Origin: Fremontodendron californicum
Taxonomy: Eukaryota; Streptophyta; Magnoliopsida; Malvales; Malvaceae
DNA: 64,000 bases
Assembly: GCA_030761205.1 (NCBI GenBank)
Contig: JAULJL010000027.1
Span: 20,400,501-20,464,500 of the forward strand
Reading direction: 5' to 3'
Shown: positions 1-11,101 of the stretch, piece after piece
Numbering within the stretch: position 1 is the stretch's first letter
Layout: each line of letters begins with the position of its first letter
Position numbers and translations under genes: made by a program
The notes under the pieces: generated by a model
The model's database searches: none
Told to the model about the DNA's origin: nothing
The model's input: the letters and a program-made list of their open reading frames with translations, nothing else

Positions 1-50
1 AAAACAATAATAAAACATAACTAAAAACTATATAATTATACGAGTTATCA
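1..50 (-). repeat. E1 3' LTR, terminal 50 bp only
   Basis: This matches the outer end of every R1 LTR and finishes in GAGTTATCA. The next base pair should start the polypurine tract (compare 38712), but the sequence jumps straight to a point about 300 bp further into the internal region. ATCA is shared by both sides of the junction, so the polypurine tract was lost through a microhomology deletion. Confidence 0.85.
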
Positions 51-1563
51 ATAGCTTAAAGAATTTCACAAAAAATCATGCTTGAATGTAAATTGTTTGA
101 GTTAAGCCAATATTAACATAACATATTTCAATCAAAATAGTGCATATTCAAACTTAATCTCAACTACTCACATGGGATACTCTCATGATTTTCATTCTTT
201 AAAGTAGTGGTAAAGTGTTTACACTCAATCAATCTCATGAAAACAGTTCTACCATATTCTTGCTTGTCCACCTATTCTCCACTATTTAGATCATACAACT
301 TCATGAATCAAGAGGTCTTTAATCAAGGTTGTAATGGGGCCAAGGGGTTTGTAATGTGGTTGAAGAACAAAAGGATAAAGATATCACAAAGGTTCCAAAG
401 AGTTCATAAAGTTTAGAGACATAATAAGATCATACAAAGAAACTTCTCAAAACACTTTACAAGTACATAGTCACCTAGGCCGAATATTCATGCTGGGCCT
501 TTTCTTCATTCTAAACAACTTTGTAACATCTTTTTCTTTTTTTTAACTAGAAGTTCAAGAGATGATTCATTATATATATATATATATTTCATAATATTCC
601 CTTTCTTTTTCTCTTGACTTTTCTTTTCTTTTCCCCCACACTTATTTCTTGTTTCTAACCCAAATTTTCAATAGATCTTCCTTGTTTTTGCAACATGTCT
701 CAAAACATGCTAATTCATCTTTGGAACAAAGGTAAGGATATAAGTATATTTAGGTTAGGGACAAGTTATGGTTACCAAAGAGATAGCTTATTCAATGTAG
801 GCTCAAATTGGTTCACTAAGGGTGTGTTCTCTTGGAACATCAATAAAGGATGGCTGTTTGGCCCTGGCTAAAAATCCTAATGCCTCTATCATATTCATGT
901 TGTCACATGCATCAATATAGTCTCAACAAGGTCTAAAGCAAGTTCTAGAGAATCATGTAATCATAAGAGCACTCAAGAAAGAAATTAGATTGATTTGTAT
1001 AATGCATCAATCATATAGGCTCAAAACTCACAAGGATGTTTATACAAGTCAATTTTAAGTCTAAACATGCTTCTTTCTCAATCAACATATCATATTAACA
1101 TTGGCTCCATGAAAAATGATATCAAGCTTAATTCTCATGAAAAATCTTCTCACTACTAGACTAGTTTTAGACCTATGCAATTCATATCTCATCATAGTAT
1201 AGAAAAGAGCTAAAACACACTAAAATTTTTAATAATAATAATAATATTAAAGACTCATAAAAAAAAATAATAGGCAAAAATAAAAGAAATCCTAAATCCT
1301 TCCCCCCACACTTAATTCTTACATTGTCCTCAATGTAATGCTATTAACCCAAATGAAAAAATCATGTGTAAGAGAAAAGAACTAATAACATAAGAATAGA
1401 AATAACTAAGACTCAGAACAAAACAAATTCATGCAACCTAAATATTCCTAAAATACTAAACAAATAATTAATAAATAAGCATAAAAATAAAAATAATAAA
1501 AGAAAAGAAAAGAAAAACACATGCAGATAATAAACGGACCAGATAGTTTTTTTTTTTTTGTTG
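51..1563 (-). other. E1 3' non-coding internal region
   Basis: No gene is seen. It is homologous to 39014-40450 (E5), 25530-26976 (E3) and the reverse of E6 56920-58215. It contains two polypurine-like G-runs on the element strand (near 634-645 and 1303-1312). A small dyad, ACATTG-N4-CAATGT, lies next to the second. A 69-codon ORF on the opposite strand (207-416) recurs in every copy, but the copies are recent and it matches nothing I know. Confidence 0.7.
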
Positions 1564-1920
1564 TTGAAAAGATTAAATCAAACTGACAAGGTATGTCTCA
1601 AGTCTCCCTTACTCAGACCTTGTTCAGAATGAATGCTTCTAAATAGCTTAAAACACAACAATTATATATATATATATTTTTTTGAAAAGATTAAATCAAA
1701 CTGACAAGGTATGTCTCAAGTCTCCCTTACTCAGACCTTGTTAAGAATGAATGCTTCTAAATAGCTTAAAACACAACAATTATATATATATATATATTTT
1801 TTTTTTTGAAAAGATTAAATCAAACTGACAAGGTATGTCTCAAGTCTCCCTTACTCAGACCTTGTTCAGAATGAATGCTTCTAAATAGCTTAAAACACAA
1901 CAATATATATATTTTTTTTA
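1564..1920 (-). repeat. Tandem repeat, three units of about 120 bp, downstream of the LOG gene
   Basis: Units start near 1564, 1683 and 1807, each beginning TGAAAAGATTAAATCAAACTG in plus orientation. They end in A/T runs that vary in length. E3 and E5 carry two units at the same place, so unit number varies between copies. Confidence 0.85.
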
Positions 1921-2071
1921 ACAAATTAGCAAAAAATGTCCCTTACCCCTACTAAAATATGACATTGTCCCCAATGTCAAATTTTAAAGGTAGAATTTAG
2001 GAGATATTACCTGCAGAGGTTGCTAACCACTTATTATAACTGAGACACAACAAACAAAATGTTAGATAATG

Positions 2072-2718
2072 TCACAAAGACAAAGTGCAATCCACTCCTT
2101 GCTCGTCCATATCTCTTTTTCTTTTTCCGAGCGATTGCGAAACAACCGTAGCAGATAAATACTCATAGGCTTGGAGCTTTTTGAGTAAATCATCAATGGT
2201 TGTAGCAGAAATTATGGTTCTCCTTGCCTCTGAAAACATGAATCCATTTTCCACAGCATTATCTAAATATGAAAGCAAATTACTAAAATAACCATTAATA
2301 TTAAGCAAACCAATGGGTTTCTTTTTTGTGACCAAAGATGACCAAGAAGCCACGCAAGCTATTTCTTCCAATGTACCCAGACCTCCTGGTAAAGCAATGA
2401 ATGCATCGGCACAATGGTACATGATTGTCATCCGTTCAGGGATACTCCAGACTTGTATTTCCTTACCCACGGTAGGTCCACAAAAACCTGTGAATAGTTT
2501 TGGAACGATTCCTAGAACTGGACTTCCTCCGGCGTGTGCTGCTGTAGCGACTGCTCCCATTAAACCCGTACTACCACCTCCATAAATCAACTGGATCTTT
2601 TGTTGGGCAAGTATTACTCCAACTCTTATGGCTTCATCAGCTAATATTTTATTTTTCCCTGGATAAGCACCTCCAAAGATACAAATTTTTTCAATGCGCT
2701 GGATGAAGTACTTTCCAT
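2072..2718 (-). pseudogene. LOG: LOG-family cytokinin riboside 5'-monophosphate phosphoribohydrolase, frameshifted copy
   Basis: Homologous to the intact copy at 40825-41472. Lysine-decarboxylase-like/LOG fold markers are present: FGGAYPG near the start, the glycine-rich YGGGSTGLMG, and the active-site signature PGGLGTLEE. LOG enzymes release free cytokinin bases from nucleotide precursors. The start used by the other copies (ATG at 2718-2716) is followed after about five codons by a 1-bp deletion, so the normal N-terminus is out of frame. The enzyme frame instead stays open upstream to 2905 through leader sequence, which would give an artificial extension. There are no introns, although plant LOG genes normally have several. 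This suggests an RNA-derived or non-plant source. Confidence 0.8.
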
Positions 2719-2758
2719 TTTTTTTTCGAGTGCTTGAAAGAGAATGAGTACATGGTGT

Positions 2759-2766
2759 AATATATA
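2759..2766 (-). promoter_or_regulatory. TATA-like box in front of the E1 LOG gene
   Basis: The element strand reads CTCTATATATTACACC about 40 bp upstream of the LOG ATG. The same box at the same spacing occurs in E3 (28021-28028) and E5 (41513-41520). Promoter activity is inferred. Confidence 0.45.
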
Positions 2767-3081
2767 GAGGACTGAGTAGTGAATCAGACAAGAGTAATAA
2801 TGTCGCCGAAAGTGTATTTGACCTGTCAGAAGACAATTTTAACCTACCTAACAAAAGATTTTTGCGTGATTTCAGGAAGAAAATCAAAAAGAGAAGAAAA
2901 ATCAACCGTAAAAGACCAATAAAAAAAAACGAGAATAATTACACAAATCGAACAACACGTAAATTAAACCGAAATGAAGTTATTGCAAATCAAACCAAAA
3001 GCTGAGAAGTTATTTATTGTAGTTGTGATTGTGGCTCACATCTTCCTCTAGTTTTACGTCCAGAAACGGCTTAAACGCCTT

Positions 3082-3618
3082 CTATGAGTCGAGGATATGC
3101 TTCCCATCCAGTTTTCTTACAAGCTGGCAAACAGGGTCTTTTAACATCAGATTCCCAAGATGTTGCCATTCCCTTTGGAATTGCGGCCATAAATCAAGAA
3201 TTTCTCTTTGTACGTCTCCACTAGGATGCGTCTCAAGAGAAAGTTGGATATTACCCAAATTCTCCTTACTCAGTCCATCCTTAATGAATTCAATTGTATC
3301 ATCTCGATTAGAGGACGGAATCCCAATAGAACGACATTTACCGTTACACGTCCATCGTGCACATTTGTGGCAGTTTGAACTCATGCGCTTTGCTCGTCGC
3401 TTCTTTGCAAAAGTGCTTCCACCTGTACCTGGTAAATGCAAAACAGGAAGATATTCATCTTCACGTACCTTGGCTTCAATTATCCAACGTATGTCTTCAG
3501 GAATCCCTTTGTGCATAAGCATTCTTAATCTTTCAAATCGAACTTGGTAAAGCTTCAGTAAAATATTTCGAGGAAAATGAGGAAATCGTTTCTGCAATCT
3601 TGTGAGAATATCATCCAT
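3082..3618 (-). CDS. Betaflexivirus-like cysteine-rich nucleic-acid-binding protein, cargo gene copy 1
   Basis: Open over 178 codons. The N-terminal 60 residues are charged and probably helical. Next comes a Gly-rich turn, a run of Arg/Lys (residues 67-78), and a compact Cys cluster (Cys83, Cys86, Cys91, Cys95) with His84. A segment ending in IEFIKDGL follows. This order (basic run, CHxC motif, then hydrophobic/Asp-Gly segment) is the pattern of the small 3'-proximal RNA-binding proteins of carlaviruses and vitiviruses, some of which suppress RNA silencing. At 178 residues it is longer than most of that family. Residue 67 is Gly in this copy, and Arg in the other two. The viral origin is inferred by eye. 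An unrelated plant zinc-binding protein is the alternative. Confidence 0.6.
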   Translation of the reverse strand: MDDILTRLQKRFPHFPRNILLKLYQVRFERLRMLMHKGIPEDIRWIIEAKVREDEYLPVLHLPGTGGSTFAKKRRAKRMSSNCHKCARWTCNGKCRSIGIPSSNRDDTIEFIKDGLSKENLGNIQLSLETHPSGDVQREILDLWPQFQREWQHLGNLMLKDPVCQLVRKLDGKHILDS

Positions 3619-3665
3619 CCTGAAAAAAAAATGAAAAAAAAATTGAAAGAGAAATTGGAAGAGAA

Positions 3666-3673
3666 ATTTATAT
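3666..3673 (-). promoter_or_regulatory. TATA-like box in front of the E1 178-codon gene
   Basis: The element strand reads TTGTATATAAATTTC about 48 bp upstream of the ATG. It is conserved at 28913-28920 and 42326-42333. A GC-richer block with short dyads (ACGGAGTACCGT near 3720-3731) lies just upstream. Confidence 0.45.
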
Positions 3674-4118
3674 ACAATATCAGTTTTGTGGGTAGCTGAT
3701 GAAACCGATTTAAATAATCACGGAGTACCGTTATCCGCCATTTAACCGGGGTTAAAAAAAATTATATTTACATCTAGTTATTTTCAAAACAAGGATCAGA
3801 AAGAAAAACAACATAAAAAGACTCAAAAACAAAACACTCTAAATAAAATCATAAATTCTCCCCCCACACATAATTATTACATTGTCATTAATGTAATGCT
3901 ATTAATCCCAAATGAAAGAATCATGTGTAAGTGAAAAGAACTAATAAACAAAATAAACTTATGCAGCCTAAATGAACTTAGAAACACTAAACACAATTAG
4001 CAAAGAAACATAAGAAAAAGATAAAGAAAAAAAGAGCAAATCTGAGGATGGCAGTTTGGCAATGCTTTCACTAATTAGGCTGCCTCCCCCAAATAGCACT
4101 TGATTTAGTGTTTTGAAC

Positions 4119-5056
4119 CTAACCAACACCCCTTCTTGGCATTTTAGGCTTGTCAGGCTCATACATGAAATTTCCCAAATTTATGCGTTTGAGAGGAAGC
4201 TTTCTTTGCACAACAGTGGATGCATTCTCCATTACAAGTAATATTCCATCATCCTTTTTGGTGCACATGTCATCGAGGAATGGAGCATATTTTGATACTT
4301 GTTGAATGACCTCCACAAACAAGTTGTTTAAGGTTTCTGGCATGTGTTGTTCATGTTCTTCCTCCTTGAACTTTGCAAATCTACTAGGAAAAGGTGGAGA
4401 AGAAACATTAGTAAAAAGTGAAACCTTAAACGTTACCTTAGGTGCCGAAATACTCTTATTTGGATCTTTGGCTTCATTATCCTCAAGAATAGAATCCATC
4501 TCTAATTTTGTTTCATCCTCATCTTGTTCCTCATTCTCAAGGTCACAATAGTAGCATTCTCCTTTGGGTTAACCATCATTTGGGCTGGGAGTTCTTCAGA
4601 TCTTTGTGCTACCCATCCCACCATATTACTAGCCAATTGGCTCATTTGCTTTTCCAAACTCTGGATGCTTGCCCTTGTTTCCTGTTGAAATTGCAAAGAA
4701 TCAGTAACAAGAGAATAGACAAGATCTTCTGAAGAAGTACCTGAGTTTTGAGTCATATGTGGTGGTTGAAAAAGATCTGGTTCTTGAGACCATGATTGAT
4801 TGAAGCTAGATGGATGAGTGTAATTGGCATAAGGATCTACTTCTTGGTAATTTTTCGAGTAGCCATAATTAGTATGATCCCACCATCCCTCATGGTAAGT
4901 GTTTGAGTAATGATCATACTGTTGGTCTTGGAACACTTGATGGCCTTGACATCCTCCCATGGCCAATTGTTGAACTGGGGAGGTGAGATTGGCTTGTTGA
5001 TTCTCCATGTTCATGTATGCCACCAACTCTTCAAGTGTTAGATTGCTCAATTCCAT
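4119..5056 (-). pseudogene. R1 gag-like ORF, frameshifted
   Basis: Homologous to the intact 312-codon ORFs at 17259-18197, 22270-23208 and 55717-56655. The ATG at 5056-5054 follows a run of about 20 A residues on the element strand. A 1-bp deletion near 4537 (one C fewer than in the intact copies) splits the frame in two. The protein starts MELSNLTLEELVAYMNMEN and ends in a basic tail. It aligns with the gag segment of E2 between the capsid/zinc-knuckle part and the protease. It therefore lacks a capsid domain, the CCHC knuckle and all enzymes. Confidence 0.8.
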
Positions 5057-5176
5057 TGTTTTTTTTTTTTTTTTTTTTATAAATTTGAAAAGACAAACTT
5101 GTATGTCCAAGAAAATAAAACTAATTAGAACCGAAAATAAGAATAAACCGAGTAACAAATAAACTAAAGAAAGCAA

Positions 5177-5194
5177 CCCCCGGCAACGGCGCCA
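5177..5194 (-). other. Primer binding site, tRNA-Asp type (E1)
   Basis: TGGCGCCGTTGCCGGGG on the minus strand lies 6 bases inside the 5' LTR. It complements the 3' end of plant tRNA-Asp(GUC) as I recall it. The same site recurs in every R1 element and in E2. Confidence 0.8.
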
Positions 5195-5200
5195 AAAATT

Positions 5201-7026
5201 TGATGCACCCAAAAGAGTGTATCTTATTTAACCTTGCACTAAAAAGATCAATTGTAAGTATAATGATTAGCAAGGGTCGAGTCCTCAGGGATTGGGTTTT
5301 AATCTATGAGTTATTAGATTATAACTTACGTTCAAAGAAAACAATAAAAGAAAAGGGGTTTTTGAAGCCAGATTTAAACTAAAGTAAATAATAAGAATAA
5401 GATGCAAGGCGGTATAACCAGCCAATAAAAATATATATACTAAATTAGGCGGTATAACCAGCCAATAAAAATATATATACTAAATTAGGCGGTATAACCA
5501 GTCAATAAAAATAAATATAATTTTAAAAATAAGCAAACTAGAAAAGTAAGAAAACAAGTAAGTAAGAAGAATCAAATATGAAAAATATGGTTAAGGTTTC
5601 ATTCTCCACCACTAGACATCATTAAGAATCAATTTCAGATCTATGAATATCAACCAACTATCAAAGTTAACAATCGTAGATAACAACAAGCTCTGTTATC
5701 CCAATCTTTCCTGAGTTTGTCGTTAAATAGAACAAGCTCTTTATTTAATCTCTAACCATTAAACAACCTAGAATAAGCTCTCTAAATTCAATTTAATGGC
5801 AGCTTTATGATGAGAAAGATAGGTTGATCTAAGCAACAAACACATAAGCTCGGATTGTTCAACTTAGGTTATGTTCCACTTTGCAATTATTGAAAACTTG
5901 ACCATAATCATTAATCACAAATTGCCACTTATGAATAGGAAATCAAGACAATTACACGGATCAAGACTCCTAGACTAGCAATAGATAATTATCAAGATCT
6001 ATCTAGTTGTACACCTAAATAAATCAAGACAACATTATGAACAATTCTTGTAGAAGAACATAAGCAACTTTGATAGAAAATTAATGATAGATAGAATCTG
6101 AAAATCAATCACAAAATATGTCTAGGGCTTTGAAATCACCCTTAACCAAATAGAAGTTTAGCCTAGCATAGGCATTGTAAACATAAACATAAAATTAAAG
6201 AGAATCTAAGAAGGAAATAAAAGAAAGAAAAAAGAAGAAGAAAATAAAGAAAAAGAAAACTAGAGAAAAGAAAGAAGAAGAAAACTTAGAGAATTTTATT
6301 ACAATGGCTAATATCCTACCAATGTACAATGTCTCTTACAATCATCCAAGGCCCTCTATTTATACACATTTTGGAGAGCTAAATGACAAGAGAAAAGCTT
6401 TATAAATTAAAAAGGTAGGTATAATAGGTGGGTGCATTCTTCTAACAATTTTCGTCATATTGTATGACAATTCTGATCAGCCAGCTTGATGATCGATTTT
6501 GTCAATATTGCAGGCTTGATCTGATCAAATGGTCTTCTAGAAAAATGTTCCCCTATCAGTCGCTGATCCATAGCCTTTAGAATCAGCTCATTTGCTGATG
6601 TGGATCAGAAGATATGGGCAAAATACCAAAACAGGTCAGCACAGACGTCATTGCTCATCAGCCAACTTGATGGTCAATTTCGCTAGGGAAAACGACTCCG
6701 TTTCAAGAAGTGTAAAACATGAAAAAGTTAGATATGCCTCTTAACTTTGCACGGCTAATATTTCAGCCTTATTGCTTCAGTGAAACTCCAGATATAGCTG
6801 ATATGGAAAAAGGTGTCGGAACTGGAACTGAACTGAATTTGCCCTTAATTGTTGATTTAACCTAGTAATCTGAAATCACTCAAAGAAACTCGTAAAAAAA
6901 AAAAAACCAAATTACATAAAAATATAAAAGATCATAAACACAATTAGACTAAGCAATAATAACTCGTATTTGACACAAAACAATAAGAAAACATAACTAA
7001 AAACTATATAATTATACGAGTTATCA
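5201..7026 (-). repeat. E1 5' LTR (R1 family)
   Basis: Begins TGATGCACCC and ends GAGTTATCA in plus orientation, which is TG...CA termini on the element strand. It contains three units of a 39-bp R/U5 minisatellite (about 5408-5515). A TATA box lies at 6357-6364 (TATAAATA on the minus strand), and there is a single copy of the U3 block that other R1 LTRs carry twice. Confidence 0.9.
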
Positions 7027-8567
7027 CTAATACAACTTATAGATAATCATTGAACAAGTCTTATAAACTAATCAATAGATTAAAGAGTTTCACAAAAAAT
7101 CATGCTTGATAGTAAATGGTTTAAGTTAAGCTAAAATTAACATAACATATCTCAATCAAAATAGTGCATGTTCAAACTTAATCTCAACTTCTCAAATGGG
7201 ATACCCTCATGATTTTCACTCTTTAAAAATAGTGGTGAAGTGTTTGCACTCAATCAATCTCATGAAAACAGTTTCTACCATATGCTTGCTTGTCCACCTA
7301 TTCTCCACTACTTAGATCATGCAATTTCATGAATCAAGAGGTCTTTATGCAAGGTTATAATGGGGCCAAGGGGTAATAATGTGGCTAAAGAATAAAAGAT
7401 AAAGGATATTACAAAAGTTCCAAAGACTTTATAGAGTTTAGAGACATAATAAGATTTATACAAAGAAACTTCTCAAAACTCTTTACAAGTACATAGACAT
7501 ATAGGCCGGATATTCATGTTGGGCCTTTTCTTCATTCTAAACAACTTTGTAACATCTTTTTCTTTTTCCACAAATTCAAGAGATGATTCATATATTTTTT
7601 TTTCATTTTTTTTCACATAGGAATGTATTTGCCAGTATTCCATTTCTTTTTCTCTTGACTTTTCTTTTCTTTTCTTTTCCCCCCACACTTATTTCTTGTT
7701 TCTAACCCAAATTTTCAATAGATCTTCCTTGTCTTTGCAACTTGTCTCAAAACATGCTAATTCATCTTTGGAACAAAGGTAAAGATATAAATAAGTATAT
7801 TTAGGTTAGGGACAAGTTATGGTTACCAAAGAAATAGCTTATTCAATGTAGGCTCAAATTGGTTCACTAAGGGTGTGTTCTCTTGGAACATCAATAAGGG
7901 ATGGCTGTTTGGCCCTGGCTAAAAATCCTAATGCCTCTATCATATTCAGTTGTCACATGCATCAATATAGTCTCAACAAGGTTTAAAGCAAGTTCTAGAG
8001 AATCTTGTAATCATAAGAGCACTCAAGAAAGAAATTAGATTGATATGTATAATGCATCAATCATATAGGCTCGAAAACTCACAAGGATGATTATACAAGT
8101 CAGATTTAAGTCTAAACATGCTTCTTTCTCAATCAACATATCATATTAACATTGGCTCATAAAAAAAATTGATATCAAGCTCAATTCTCATGAAAATCTT
8201 TTCACTAATAAATCTGTTTTAGACTTATGCAATTCATATCTCATCATAGTATTGAAAGTAACTAAAACACACTAAAAACAACATAAAATGACTCAAAAAC
8301 AAAACACTCTAAATAAAATCCTAAATTCTTCCCCCCACACATAATTTTTACATTATCCTCAATGTATTTCTATTATCCCCCAATGCAAGAATTATATGTA
8401 AGAGAAAAGAACTATTAAACAAAACAAAAGAAAAACAATAAAAGATAGAATGATGGAGAGTAAGGAATATGCAAATCTGATATAATAGATGCTCTCCATC
8501 CTTTTGGGTTGCCTCCCAAGAAGCGCTTGGTTTATTGTCCTCAGCCTGACTTAGACCCATGCCATTA
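7027..8567 (-). other. E2 3' non-coding region
   Basis: No gene is seen downstream of integrase, and no env-like ORF. It carries the same modules as the R1 tails: polypurine-like runs near 7679-7688 and 8333-8340, and a dyad ACATTATCCTCAATGT near 8350. This shared non-coding sequence links E2 to the R1 family as a likely autonomous partner. Confidence 0.7.
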
Positions 8568-11098
8568 TTATTCAACATAATTTGGCTCAAAAAATGGTAA
8601 CTTCTCCACATCTTGTATGGGAAAGTTCTCATAGTAAGGCTTCAATCTATGACCATTCACTTTGAACGCCTTATCTATTTTTGGGCTTTGGATTTCAACT
8701 GCACCATGAGTAAATACATTAGTAATAACAAAAGGTCCAACCCAACGAGAACGTAACTTACCTGGAAATAACTTAAGGCGTGAATGGAAGAGAAGAACTT
8801 TTTGTCCAACAACAAAGTCCTTTCTTGATATCATCTTGTCGTGGAATGCCTTAGTCTTTTCCTTGTAAATCCTAGAATTCTCATAGGCATCATTCCTTAT
8901 CTCCTCTAATTCTTGTAGTTCAAGTTTTCTTTGCTTACCTGTCTCATCCATCTCCATGTTGCATTGTTTGATAGCCCAATATGATTTATGTTCCAATTCA
9001 ACCGGAAGATGACAAGGCTTACCATAAACAAGTCGATAAGGAGACATACCAATGGGTGTCTTATATGCTGTCCTATAAGCCCAAAGTGCATCATCAAGTC
9101 GTGAACTCCAATCCTTCCTATTTGGATTAACTGTCTTTTCAAGGATGGACTTAACTTCTCGGTTTGACACTTCAGCTTGCCCACTAGTTTGAGGATGATA
9201 TGAGGTGGACACCTTGTGTGTGATGTTATACTTCCTCAAAAGTGCTTCCATAGTCCTATTGCAAAAGTGAGTACCTCTATCGCTGATTATGGCCTTTGGC
9301 GTTCCAAACCTAGCAAAGATGTTAGTCTTGACAAAATCTGAAACAACTTTAGAGTCATTAGTCCTAGTGGATTTTGCTTCCACCCACTTTGAAACATAAT
9401 CAACGGCAAGTAAAATATAAAGGTTACCAAAAGAAGAAGGAAAAGGTCCCATGAAATCCATGCCCCATACATCAAAAATTTCAACAATAAGTATTGGAGT
9501 TTGAGGCATTTGATTTCTTGCACCTAAGTTACCTGTTCTTTGGCAACGATCACATGACTTGCAAAAGAGGTATGCATCTTTGAATATAGTAGGCCAATAA
9601 AATCCAGAATCAAGAACTTTCATGGCTGTTCTTTTGGATCCAAAGTGTCCTCCACATGCATAAGAGTGACAAAAGGTGAGAATAGATTGAAAATCAGATT
9701 CGAGTACACACCTTCTTATAATCTGATCGGAGCAATGCTTCCAAAGGTAAGGATCATCCCATATGTAGTCTTTGGCATCACTCTTGATCTTATTTCTTTG
9801 AGCTTGTGTCAACTCTTGTGGCAACTTCTTGGTAACTAAGTAATTAACAATATCGGCATACCAAGGAGTTATTGTACTTATAAAAAGAAGTTGCTCATCC
9901 GAAAAGTTCTCATTCAGGGGTAGTGCATCCTCTTCATGAACTGAACGGCTAAGATGGTCCGCAACCAGTTTGTCACTACCTCTCTTATCTTTTATCTCCA
10001 AATCAAACTCTTGTAAGAGAAGTATCCATCTAATCAACCTTGGTTTGGCCTCCTTCTTAGTGAGTAAGTACCTAAGGGCTGCATGGTCAGAATAAACAAT
10101 TACTTTAGTACCAATTAAATAAGATCGAAATTTTTCTAAAGCAAATACAACAGCCAAAAGTTCTTTTTCAGTAGTGGAATAGTTCAATTGAGCATCATTA
10201 AGAGTTCGGGAGGCATAATAAATGGCATGTGAGGCTTTGCCAACCCGTTGGCCCAAAACAGCTCCAATGGCATAGTCACTAGCATCACACATGATTTCAA
10301 AAGGTACATTCCAATCTGGTGGTTGCATGATAGGAGCTGATGTCAAGAGTCCCTTCAATGTTTCAAACGCCTCTTTGCATTTATCATCAAAGTGGAAAAC
10401 CACATCTTTTTGTAGTAGCTTGCAAAGAGGTAATGTGCTCTTTGAGAAGTCCCTGATAAATCTCCTATAGAAACCTGCATGTCCCAGAAAAGAACGAACC
10501 TCTCTCACATTTGTGGGAGGTGGTAAAGAATGCATAATATCTATTTTAGATTTATCAACCTCTATCCCTCTAGAAGAAATAACATGGCCCAAAACTATTC
10601 CTTGTTCTACCATAAAGTGACATTTTTCCCAATTCAAAACAAGGTTAGTTTCCATGCATCTTTCGAGTACAAGTGTAAGGTTTTCTAGACATCTATCAAA
10701 AGAATCACCATAGACACTAAAATCATCCATAAACACTTCTATGATGTTCTCTACATAATCTGAAAATATGCTAACCATACACCTTTGGAATGTAGCTGGT
10801 GAATTACAAAGACCAAATGGCATACGCCGACATGCAAAAGTACCAACTGGACATGCGAATGTTGTTTTCTCTTGGTCCTCCGGAGCAATGGCTAAATGAT
10901 TATAACCTGAAAAACCATCAAGAAAACAATAATGAGAATGGCCAGCTAACCTTTCAAGCATTTGATCAATAAAAGGTAAAGGAAAGTGGTCTTTGCGAGT
11001 TATAGAATTAAGTTTACGATAATCAATACAAACTCGCCACCCTGTTTGAATCCTAATAGGAACAAGTTCATTCTCATTGTTTGAATCCTAATAGGAAC
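8568..11098 (-). pseudogene. pol: E2 pol: reverse transcriptase, RNase H and integrase (Athila lineage), 5' part separated
   Basis: An uninterrupted frame of 797 codons from the first Met (10961) continues open upstream to about 11075. Numbering from that Met, RT carries MPFGL (47-51) and the catalytic FMDD (77-80). RNase H has Asp226, Asp292 and Asp335. Integrase has a His-His-Cys-Cys zinc domain (His432, His439, Cys470, Cys473) and the catalytic triad Asp502, Asp561, Glu597, with 35 residues between the last two, as in the family. FMDDFSVYG is typical of Athila/Tat-group gypsy elements. The enzymes copy the RNA and insert the cDNA. The frame is cut from its gag-protease half, which lies 21 kb away at 32535, so it is a pseudogene now. 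Confidence 0.9.
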
Positions 11099-11101
11099 AA
11101 G
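11043..11101. repeat. 24-bp direct repeat at the E2/E3 junction (templated filler)
   Basis: TGTTTGAATCCTAATAGGAACAAG... occurs at 11043-11066 and again at 11078-11101. The second copy is fused directly to a truncated LTR that lacks its first 46 bp or so. A local duplication at a deletion junction is the mark of end joining with a templated insert. Confidence 0.75.

Larger units (their letters stand above)
1..7026 (-). mobile_element. E1: R1-family non-autonomous LTR retrotransposon with two cargo genes (left end off window)
   Basis: Reading on the minus strand: 5' LTR (5201-7026), tRNA-Asp primer site, frameshifted gag-like ORF, 178-codon nucleic-acid-binding-like gene, broken LOG gene, long non-coding tail, then the first 50 bases of the 3' LTR at the window edge. 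No protease, RT or integrase is present, so it must have moved with enzymes from another element. The right flank (CTAAT, 7027-7031) continues as the 3' non-coding region of E2, so E1 appears to be inserted there. The matching left TSD lies outside the window and cannot be checked. Confidence 0.85.

Noticed and set aside
207..416. 69-codon ORF recurring on the strand opposite gag in every R1 copy (also 15829, 20841, 25692, 39167 and reverse 57872)
   Set aside because: The copies are recent and nearly identical in DNA, so an open frame is expected by descent. It has low-complexity composition, no recognisable domain, and lies in the non-coding tail antisense to the element.
2072..2905. 277-codon reading of the E1 LOG gene from the ATG at 2905
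   Set aside because: The N-terminal 65 or so codons are leader and promoter sequence, joined in frame only because of a 1-bp deletion. The other copies start at MESTSS.
3029..3550. 173-codon ORF antisense to the 178-codon cargo gene (also 28288 and 41677)
   Set aside because: It overlaps almost fully with the Cys-cluster gene, which has the better motif, start and promoter context. The antisense frame has no domain and looks like a shadow.
5177..5194. tRNA-like 3' end (CCCCGGCAACGGCGCCA)
   Set aside because: No tRNA body precedes it. The position next to each LTR marks it as a primer binding site.
5408..5515. Regularly spaced short repeats that might suggest a CRISPR array
   Set aside because: Only three or four units, no unique spacers, and located inside plant LTRs. 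It is an LTR minisatellite.
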